Position numbers and translations under genes: made by a program | Origin: JADGGM01 sp027307005 | GTDB taxonomy: Bacteria; Gemmatimonadota; Gemmatimonadetes; Gemmatimonadales; Gemmatimonadaceae | Assembly: GCA_035455745.1 (NCBI GenBank) | Contig: DATIEP010000049.1 | Coordinates: 105,791 to 169,790 of the forward strand | Length of the DNA stretch: 64,000 nucleotides | Direction of reading: 5' to 3' | In this document: one piece after another, positions 25,872-31,754 of the stretch | How positions within the stretch are numbered: position 1 is the stretch's first letter | How the letters are laid out: each line of letters opens with the position of its first letter | The notes under the pieces: generated by a model | Told to the model about the DNA's origin: nothing | The model's input: only the letters and a program-made list of their open reading frames with translations | The model's database searches: none

Positions 25872-27266
25872 ATGTCGCAGGTGTCGCGGTCCCGTCGCGC
25901 ATGTGTCTCGAGCGCGCTGCTGCTCATGGCCGCCGTGCCGTCCCTGCCCGGACAGCATGCGGTCAGCGCCGGGCGCGGCGCGGTCTCGATCACTCTGGGG
26001 CGCGCGATCGTCCCGCTCGACGGACCATGGCGATTTCACACCGGCGACGATTCCCGGTGGGCCGACCCCGATTTCGACGACGCGTCGTGGGAAACGGTCG
26101 ACCTCACGCCGGCCGCCGGCGCCCATGACCCCGATGTCGGGCTAGCGGGATACGTGCCCGGCTGGGGCGCACGCGGGCATCGCGGCTATGCGGGCTATGC
26201 CTGGTACCGCATGCGCGTCAGCGTCGCCGCCGCCGACAGCGCTGCGTTAGCACTCGCCGGACCGCTCGAGGTCGACCAGGCGTATGAGCTGTTTGCCAAC
26301 GGCCGGCTGCTGGGCGGCTCCGGCAACTTCGACGGCGCGGCGCCCGTGGTGTACAACACCCGCCCCGCCATGTTCTCGCTGTCGGACGTGCTGCGCGGCG
26401 CCGGGCAATCGCCTAACGGCTCGTTGGTCATCGCGGTACGCGTCTGGGCCGGCGATGCGTACATGCGCGCGTTGCCCGACGGCGGTGGGATGCGCATTGC
26501 GCCGGCGCTCGGCGACGCGGCCGCGATCACGGCGCGCTACAAACTCGACTGGCTGGCCAAGGTCCTCGGCTACGTGGTCGAGGTCGTCGAGGCAGCCGCG
26601 TTGCTCCTGCTCGCCGTCATGGCCCTCGCCATCGGAATGTTCGAGCCATCCGCTCCCGCCTACCGATGGCTCGCGTCGGCGCTCGTGCTCACGGCACTGG
26701 CGCGCGCCAATCAAGCCGTCTTCTATTGGACCCCTTGGGAAAGCGCGCACACCGCCATCGTGCTGCGCTACGTCTACCTCGACCCGCTCGCCCTCGGCGC
26801 GTGGGCCATGGCATGGCGCGACTGGTTTCGCCTCGAGCGGCCGCGGTGGCTGCCCGGCGTGATCGCCGCGCTCACCGGACTCTACGTCGTGGCGGACTTC
26901 ATCGCGACCGCCGCACTCGGCACGGCGAGCACTGCCGCGCTCGCCGCCACGTCGCCGATTCGCCTAACCTTCGTCATCGTGACCGTGATCATCATCAGTG
27001 CAAGCCTGCGGCGTTCGCGGCCCATCGATTGGCTGTCGGCGGCCGCTCTGGTGCTCGTGTCGATCGGTCTCTACGCACAAGAGGTGAGCGCTCTCCACGT
27101 GCCCGGCATCTGGTTCCCCTTTGGCGTGGGAGTGTCGCGTACTCAGTACGCGTACGCGGCCTTCGCGATCGTGTTCTTCGTGGTGCTGTACCGGCGGCTC
27201 GCGGCGCACGCTCGCGCACGGCAGCCGGCCCGGGTCGGCATGCGGCTCCATGCGGCCGCCGACTGA
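25872..27266 (+). CDS. Membrane sensor-like protein: jelly-roll ectodomain plus 7TM, no output domain
   Basis: 464 residues from the ATG at 25872, which gives a signal peptide ('RRACVSSALLLMAAVPSLPGQ'); a TTG at 25827 is an alternative. The ectodomain contains 'LDGPWRFHTGDDSRWADPDFDDASWETVDL' and 'GYAWYRMRVSV...LALAGPLEVDQAYELFANGRLLGGSG', the galactose-binding/7TMR-DISM extracellular pattern. About seven transmembrane segments follow (residues ~250-450) and the protein ends with a short basic tail. DISM receptors usually carry kinase, GGDEF or similar domains; here none is present. It follows a LytS/LytTR pair and may pass signals to it, which is inference. Confidence 0.65.
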   Translation: MSQVSRSRRACVSSALLLMAAVPSLPGQHAVSAGRGAVSITLGRAIVPLDGPWRFHTGDDSRWADPDFDDASWETVDLTPAAGAHDPDVGLAGYVPGWGARGHRGYAGYAWYRMRVSVAAADSAALALAGPLEVDQAYELFANGRLLGGSGNFDGAAPVVYNTRPAMFSLSDVLRGAGQSPNGSLVIAVRVWAGDAYMRALPDGGGMRIAPALGDAAAITARYKLDWLAKVLGYVVEVVEAAALLLLAVMALAIGMFEPSAPAYRWLASALVLTALARANQAVFYWTPWESAHTAIVLRYVYLDPLALGAWAMAWRDWFRLERPRWLPGVIAALTGLYVVADFIATAALGTASTAALAATSPIRLTFVIVTVIIISASLRRSRPIDWLSAAALVLVSIGLYAQEVSALHVPGIWFPFGVGVSRTQYAYAAFAIVFFVVLYRRLAAHARARQPARVGMRLHAAAD

Positions 27267-27837
27267 CGACTTCCAGTTCATCGCCGGCAACCTGTCGCTC
27301 GACTTCGTGAATACGATCGGCGACCGGTTCGGCACAGCGCGCGAATACCTGACGAGCTCGGCCGAGCTCACTCGCTGGGCGCGCCTGGCCGGCATCCTTC
27401 CGCCTAACGGCCGGTTGACGCTCTCGCCGCGCCGGCTGTCGGATGTCCGTACGGCGCGCGAGAGCCTCTATCGACTGTTTCGCCCGCTCGCACGGGGAGG
27501 CGACCCGTCGCGCCGCGGCTTGTCCCAGCTCAACACGCGGCTGGAATCGGTATCCGGGGCGCGACGTCTCGGTCTGCGCAAGGGGATCGTTCGGTGGGAA
27601 TGGCTGTCGCCCGCGCGCGATGCACGCTCCCTCTTGGCGCAGGTGTACGCGAGCGCCGCCGAGTTGTTGGTGTCCGAGCACGTCGCCGCGGTGAGGCAGT
27701 GCGAGGGCGAGCGGTGCGGCTGGCTCTTCGTGGACCGCTCGCGCAGCGGGCACCGCCGCTGGTGCAGCATGGCGGATTGCGGCAATCGGGAAAAGGCGCG
27801 GCGCCATCTCGCTCGCCTCCGTCGCAGCGCCCGCTAA
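27250..27837 (+). CDS. CGNR zinc-finger (ABATE-domain) regulator
   Basis: 195 residues. N-terminal ABATE region 'DFQFIAGNLSLDFVNTIGDRFG' begins right after the ATG at 27250. The C-terminal CGNR zinc finger 'RQCEGERCGWLFVDRSRSGHRRWCSMADCGNREKARRH' supplies four cysteines and the Cys-Gly-Asn-Arg motif that contacts DNA. The family is thought to act as stress-related transcription factors. It overlaps the end of the 7TM gene by 17 bases, so they are probably translated from one message. It converges on the SRPBCC gene 7 bases away. Confidence 0.85.
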   Translation: MRPPTDDFQFIAGNLSLDFVNTIGDRFGTAREYLTSSAELTRWARLAGILPPNGRLTLSPRRLSDVRTARESLYRLFRPLARGGDPSRRGLSQLNTRLESVSGARRLGLRKGIVRWEWLSPARDARSLLAQVYASAAELLVSEHVAAVRQCEGERCGWLFVDRSRSGHRRWCSMADCGNREKARRHLARLRRSAR

Positions 27838-27844
27838 GCCGCCT

Positions 27845-28345
27845 CTATGGGTTGTCCGGCTTCCGCCCTCCGTCCTCGCCCATCAGGAACGCACCGAGCC
27901 AGCCGAGGACGCGCTCCCAGCCATGGGCGTGGCTGTCGCAGGAAGCGCGGTCGGTGAAGCCCTCATGCCTAACCGTAAGGCGCGAGCCGCCAGGGATGGC
28001 GTCGATGCGATAGCGCACGGTCGTGACATCGCCCGGCGTGTCCTCATAGCGCCACGTTTGAACGAGGAGGCGCGGCGGCTCGACCTCGAGCACGTCCCCG
28101 CCGACGGCGAACGTCTTGCCGTTAGCCGATACCCCCTCGCTGCGCCACCATCCTCCTGGACGGATGTCGCCGTCCCAGTGCGTGACGCGGTACGTGTCCG
28201 TCGATCCCCACCAGCTGGCGATTTCCGCAGAGCTTAAGGCGTGAAACACGCGCTCGGGCGATGCCGCGATGTCGACCACGGCGAGGATGACACCGTCCGT
28301 TAGATCTGCGACGGCTCGCGCGGACTCGAGCTTGGGCTGGGTCAC
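27845..28345 (-). CDS. SRPBCC/AHSA1-family START-like protein
   Basis: 166 residues from the GTG at 28345, which overlaps the ArsR stop (GTGA). Typical AHSA1 features: 'LAVVDIAASPERVFHALSSAEIASWWG', 'GWWRSEG', 'LLVQTWRYEDTPGDVTTVRYRIDAIPGGSRLTVRHEGF' and a C-terminal helix 'HGWERVLGWLGAFL'. ArsR-AHSA1 pairs are a common bacterial module whose ligands are unknown. The stretch 28010-28077 is duplicated at 31172-31239 within a chimeric gene fragment. Confidence 0.85.
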   Translation of the reverse strand: MTQPKLESARAVADLTDGVILAVVDIAASPERVFHALSSAEIASWWGSTDTYRVTHWDGDIRPGGWWRSEGVSANGKTFAVGGDVLEVEPPRLLVQTWRYEDTPGDVTTVRYRIDAIPGGSRLTVRHEGFTDRASCDSHAHGWERVLGWLGAFLMGEDGGRKPDNP

Positions 28346-28662
28346 CGGTCCTCCAGGCGGCGTTTCAGGTTGTCGAGGCTCGTCACCCAGAAGGCCCGAT
28401 ATCCTTCGATCCAACCAGCGACCCGTTGCAGTGGCAGCGGGTCGAGCTGGTAAATGCGCTCTCGTCCCACCCGCCGTTCACGCACGAGGCGCGCCTCGCG
28501 CAGCACTTTCAAATGCTTCGAGATGGATGGCCGGCTCTGCTCGAACTCGGCGGCCAGCGCGTTGACGTGGGCGCCGCCGCCGCGCAGGCGGTCGAGAATG
28601 GCGCGCCGAGTCGGGTCGGCGACAGCGCGGAAGACGTCGGAGCTGGCAGCGATTCGTCCCAT
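28342..28662 (-). CDS. ArsR-family transcriptional repressor, SRPBCC-linked
   Basis: 106 residues. Winged helix 'VADPTRRAILDRLRGGGAHVNALAAEFEQSRPSISKHLKVLREARLVRERRVGRERIYQLDPLPLQRVAGWIEGY'. It lacks the CxC metal-binding pair of ArsR/SmtB metal sensors, so it belongs to the SRPBCC-associated branch. A palindromic site GTAACCTATCGGTATC (28667-28682) lies 5 bases upstream of its ATG, and similar sites precede the genes at 28787 and 29357, suggesting a small autoregulated regulon. Confidence 0.85.
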   Translation of the reverse strand: MGRIAASSDVFRAVADPTRRAILDRLRGGGAHVNALAAEFEQSRPSISKHLKVLREARLVRERRVGRERIYQLDPLPLQRVAGWIEGYRAFWVTSLDNLKRRLEDR

Positions 28663-28666
28663 GTCC

Positions 28667-28682
28667 GTAACCTATCGGTATC
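28667..28682. promoter_or_regulatory. Candidate ArsR operator 1
   Basis: GTAACCTATCGGTATC is an imperfect dyad of the form GTAACC-N4-GGTTAC, directly before the arsR start codon on the minus strand. It would block its own promoter when bound. Confidence 0.5.
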
Positions 28683-28744
28683 TGCGCGGGACGCAATACG
28701 GCGCCGCGCGCTATTGACTACCCTTGCAGCGCGCAATATCATTA

Positions 28745-28760
28745 GTAACCGATTGGCTAC
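28745..28760. promoter_or_regulatory. Candidate ArsR operator 2
   Basis: GTAACCGATTGGCTAC, the best-preserved dyad of the three, lies 27 bases before the SRPBCC start at 28787 and overlaps its likely promoter. It is the divergent-side control point for the ArsR regulator. Confidence 0.55.
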
Positions 28761-28786
28761 CTACTTATCATCCATTGGAGGTTCTG

Positions 28787-29242
28787 ATGTCGTCGACGAA
28801 TGGCACGCCGCGGTTCGACTATGAAATCCACATCGGCGCCCCGGTCGCGCGGGTGTGGCACGCACTCGCCGACGGCGAGATGACCCCGCACTACGCGTTC
28901 GGAACCCGCTTCGAGGGCCGGCTCGTCAAAGGCGCGCCGTATGCGTTCATCGCCGACGGGGCGTTCAGGGCGGTGGACGGCGAGATCCTCGACCTGCAAC
29001 CCGAGCGGCGGCTGGTGATGTCGTGGCGCGCCCATTGGGATCCGGCCGTTGAGCACGATCCGCCGTCCCGCGTCACGTACGAGCTCGAGTCGACCTCCCC
29101 GCTGACGACGCGCCTCCGCTTAACGCACGACCAGTTCGCCTGCGACTCCGCGACGCACACCGGCTCGGCGGCGTCGTGGCCGCTGATGCTGTCGTCGCTC
29201 AAGACGCTGCTGGAATCCGGCACGCCATTTCCGGCTACCTGA
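28787..29242 (+). CDS. SRPBCC/AHSA1-family START-like protein
   Basis: 151 residues from the ATG at 28787, with GGAGG 6-10 bases upstream. Motifs: 'FDYEIHIGAPVARVWHALADGEMTPHYAFGTRFEGRLVKGAPYAF', 'LQPERRLVMSWRAHWDPA' and 'RVTYELESTSPLTTRLRLTHDQF', with a C-terminal helix 'SWPLMLSSLKTLLESG'. It is divergent from the arsR/SRPBCC pair and has a candidate ArsR operator at 28745. The family folds into a hydrophobic ligand cavity; the ligand is unknown. Confidence 0.85.
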   Translation: MSSTNGTPRFDYEIHIGAPVARVWHALADGEMTPHYAFGTRFEGRLVKGAPYAFIADGAFRAVDGEILDLQPERRLVMSWRAHWDPAVEHDPPSRVTYELESTSPLTTRLRLTHDQFACDSATHTGSAASWPLMLSSLKTLLESGTPFPAT

Positions 29243-29277
29243 GGCGCCCATGCGCGCATCTACCAACAGCATGAGAC

Positions 29278-29293
29278 GTAACCGATTGCTTAC
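29278..29293. promoter_or_regulatory. Candidate ArsR operator 3
   Basis: GTAACCGATTGCTTAC lies 64 bases upstream of the membrane protein gene at 29357. It matches operator 2 at 14 of 16 bases and would extend the ArsR regulon to that gene. Confidence 0.5.
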
Positions 29294-29356
29294 TCATCAC
29301 CGCGCCGCCCAAACACCGGCAGCGTCGCGCACGACTCCACCCCTGCCCCAACGACC

Positions 29357-29776
29357 ATGAGCCCGAAATCGATCTACCGAATCGTGACCGCACTCCTTCT
29401 CCTTTTCGCGTTAGGCCACACCCTCGGCTTCAATAAGATCGACCCGAGCTGGGGCGTGAGCGCGTCCATCACGGCGCTGCGCGAGATTCGGTTCACGGCG
29501 CAGGGCACGCCCGATCGGACGTACTGGGGCTTCTATCTGGGATTCGGGTACTTCTGTTCGGTACTGATGCTCTTCGCCGCCTGCGTCGCATGGCAGCTCA
29601 GCCGGTTGTCCGTCGAGACGCTCCGGCGGATGCAATTCATTTCGTGGGCGTTCGCGATCTTGTTTCTCGTGGTCACGGTAATCACGTGGCGATTCTTTTT
29701 TACGGTGCCGGTCGTGTTCACGGTGCTCATCACGATCGGATTGATCGCGGGAGCGTGGCGCGCTCGAATGGTCTGA
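29357..29776 (+). CDS. Four-TM membrane protein in the ArsR/SRPBCC locus
   Basis: 139 residues with four hydrophobic segments ('IVTALLLLFALGHTLGF', 'YWGFYLGFGYFCSVLMLFAACVAW', 'FISWAFAILFLVVTVITWRFFF', 'VPVVFTVLITIGLIAGAWRA'). It resembles small membrane proteins often encoded beside SRPBCC proteins, with no known activity. A candidate ArsR site at 29278 suggests co-regulation with the SRPBCC genes. Confidence 0.65.
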   Translation: MSPKSIYRIVTALLLLFALGHTLGFNKIDPSWGVSASITALREIRFTAQGTPDRTYWGFYLGFGYFCSVLMLFAACVAWQLSRLSVETLRRMQFISWAFAILFLVVTVITWRFFFTVPVVFTVLITIGLIAGAWRARMV

Positions 29777-29946
29777 GCTGATCGCTCTTTCAAATGCACG
29801 CGTGCGCAAGAGGGAGCATCGGCGCTCCCGGACGAGCGATATCGAGCATATTGAAGAAACCTGGGCAAGCACGGCGCTGTGACATCAGTCACGACCCGGC
29901 CCATCGCGCAACCAGAGCTTACGCCAACGACGACTAACGACGACTC

Positions 29947-31035
29947 ATGAGCGAGCCCGCGCAGCTCGTTCCAACTCTTACGATCAACGAGATCGTCGCG
30001 GCTGGACAGCAAATGAAAATCAATGACGCCTCCAGATCACCACCCGAGACGATCCTCACCGGCGACCGACCGACTGGCCCGCTCCATCTCGGGCACTACG
30101 TCGGCTCGCTGGCTAACCGTGTACGACTCCAGCGCGAGCACCACCAGACCATCCTCATCGCTGATCTTCAGGCGCTCACCGACAATGCTGGTCGCGCGGC
30201 GGACGTGCGACACAACGTCCGGGAGGTCATGCTCGACTACCTCGCGGCTGGCATCGATCCAGAGCTGACGCCGATTGCATTGCAGTCGGCGATGCCGGAA
30301 CTCGCCGAGCTCACCATGCTGTATCTGAATCTGGTCACCGTCGCGCGGCTCGAACGGAATCCCACCGTGAAGGCCGAGATCGAGTTGCGCGGGTTTTCGC
30401 GAGACATCCCAGCCGGTTTCCTCGCGTATCCCGTGAGCCAAGCGGCCGACATCACCGCGTTCCGCGCCACACTTGTGCCAGTCGGCGAGGACCAGCTCCC
30501 GATGATCGAGCAGACCAATGAAATTGTGCGGCGGTTAGCACACCTCGCCGGGCGGCCAGTGCTCCCGGAATGCCGGGCACTGCTCTCGGCAACGACGCGG
30601 CTGCCCGGTATCGATGGCCGCAAGGCGAGCAAATCGCTCGGCAACGCTATCTCCCTCTCCGCCCCGGACGACGAAATCCGTCGGCTCGTCCACGCGATGT
30701 TCACCGATCCCGGCCACGTGCGCGCGAGCGATCCCGGTCGCGTCGAGGACAACGTGGTCTTCGCATACCTGCGCGCGTTCGATCCCGACCAGCAAGCAGT
30801 CGCCGAGCTCGAGGCACACTACCGGCGCGGTGGCCTGGGTGATGCTGCACTCAAGGAGCGCCTCACCCACATTTTGCAAACATTTCTCGCGCCGATCCGC
30901 GAACGACGCGCACTCTACGCGCAGGATCGCGACATCGTCCGCGATGTCCTTCGCGACGGCACCAAGGCTTCGCGCTCAACCGCGAGCGCGGTGCTCGAGG
31001 AGGTACGCGACGTGTTTTCATTGGGATCCTTATGA
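29947..31035 (+). CDS. trpS: Tryptophanyl-tRNA synthetase
   Basis: 362 residues; a start at 30013 ('MKINDASR') is nearer the usual family length of ~330-340. Class I signature 'GDRPTGPLHLGHYVGSL' (HIGH-equivalent 47-50), 'QSAMPELAELTMLYLN', 'ISQ-like' segment 'YPVSQAADITAFRATLVPVGEDQLPMIEQTNEI' and the KMSKS-equivalent 'KASKS' (226-230). It charges tRNA-Trp with tryptophan in the cytoplasm. The gene has no GTTAGGC word and sits next to a word-free zone, so it could be an acquired second copy rather than the resident enzyme. Confidence 0.9.
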   Translation: MSEPAQLVPTLTINEIVAAGQQMKINDASRSPPETILTGDRPTGPLHLGHYVGSLANRVRLQREHHQTILIADLQALTDNAGRAADVRHNVREVMLDYLAAGIDPELTPIALQSAMPELAELTMLYLNLVTVARLERNPTVKAEIELRGFSRDIPAGFLAYPVSQAADITAFRATLVPVGEDQLPMIEQTNEIVRRLAHLAGRPVLPECRALLSATTRLPGIDGRKASKSLGNAISLSAPDDEIRRLVHAMFTDPGHVRASDPGRVEDNVVFAYLRAFDPDQQAVAELEAHYRRGGLGDAALKERLTHILQTFLAPIRERRALYAQDRDIVRDVLRDGTKASRSTASAVLEEVRDVFSLGSL

Positions 31036-31081
31036 GGGCCGGCTCGCGCGGCGCGAACGTTTGGGCAGGAGGTGATCGCAC

Positions 31082-31273
31082 ATGGCGGAACTCGAAGGAC
31101 GGGTCGCTCTCGTCACGGGCGCCTCACGGGGCATCGGGAAAGCGGTTGCCCTGGCGTTAGGCAAAGCCGGCATAGCGCACGGTCGTGACATCGCCCGGCG
31201 TGTCCGCGTAGCGCCACGTTTGAACGAGGAGGCGCGGCGCCGGCGCGAGGCCCGTGTCGTTGCAGCTTCGTGA
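31082..31273 (+). pseudogene. Chimeric fragment: SDR N-terminus joined to an inverted SRPBCC piece
   Basis: A perfect ribosome site (AGGAGGTGATC) precedes 'MAELEGRVALVTGASRGIGKAVALALGKAG', the first ~28 residues of a short-chain dehydrogenase with the TGxxxGxG cofactor motif. At about 31172 the sequence switches to a copy of bases 28010-28077, i.e. the antisense strand of the SRPBCC gene, and stops after 63 codons. No catalytic Ser-Tyr-Lys remains. This is a recombination scar, not an enzyme. Confidence 0.75.
31172..31239 (+). repeat. 68-bp duplicate of SRPBCC gene segment 28010-28077
   Basis: The two stretches run in the same direction on the plus strand and differ at about 2 of 68 positions by eye. 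The copy at 28010 is within a minus-strand gene; this copy interrupts the SDR fragment. The high identity points to a recent event. Confidence 0.8.
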
Positions 31274-31356
31274 TGCCAAGTGGTGGGCTTCCTCGCTCTG
31301 GTGATACGGATTGAACGGATGACGGCAAGCGAGAGGCCTCTGGAGCGCCGCTTGCC

Positions 31357-31403
31357 TTTCTAGGGTTTATGACCCATCATTGCCAATGCCCTAGAAACCC
31401 TAT
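31357..31403. promoter_or_regulatory. Inverted repeat upstream of padR, candidate operator
   Basis: TTTCTAGGG (31357-31365) is mirrored by CCCTAGAAA (31389-31397), and AGGGTTTAT by AAACCCTAT nearby, ending 7 bases before the padR ATG at 31410. Position and symmetry fit autorepression by the PadR protein. The repeats also resemble one another as overlapping half-sites. Confidence 0.5.
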
Positions 31404-31409
31404 GGCCCT

Positions 31410-31754
31410 ATGCCCGAACACAAACTCGAAGTCCTGCGCGGCACGCTCGACCTGCTGATCCTCAAAGCCGTGAGCTGGGGCTCGATGCATGGCTACGCGG
31501 TCGCGCAATGGATCGAGCGCGCCACCGATGACGTCCTCCGCATCGAAGAGGGCACCCTCTACCCAGCGCTCCACCGCCTCGAGAACCGCGAGTGGATTGC
31601 CGCCGAATGGGGCCGGTCCGACAACAACCAGCGGGCCAAGTTCTATTCACTGACCGCGAAGGGCCGCGCACAGCTCCGCGTCGAAACCAAGGACTGGACG
31701 CGCTACGCCGCCGCGGTCTTCAGCGCGCTCGAGGCGCCAGCGAGGCCGATATGA
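31410..31754 (+). CDS. PadR-family transcriptional regulator
   Basis: 114 residues. PadR fold: 'VLRGTLDLLILKAVSWGSMHGYAVAQWIERATDDVLRIEEGTLYPALHRLENREWIAAEWGRSDNNQRAKFYSLTAKGRAQLRVETKDW'. The TGA overlaps the ATG of the permease at 31751 (ATGA), so the two are coupled. An inverted repeat at 31357-31403 is the likely operator. Confidence 0.88.
   Translation: MPEHKLEVLRGTLDLLILKAVSWGSMHGYAVAQWIERATDDVLRIEEGTLYPALHRLENREWIAAEWGRSDNNQRAKFYSLTAKGRAQLRVETKDWTRYAAAVFSALEAPARPI

Noticed and set aside
29812..29829. A small GGGAGC/GCTCCC hairpin before trpS
   Set aside because: The stem is only 6 bp with no U-tract, and there is no T-box-like sequence; it could be chance in GC-rich DNA.
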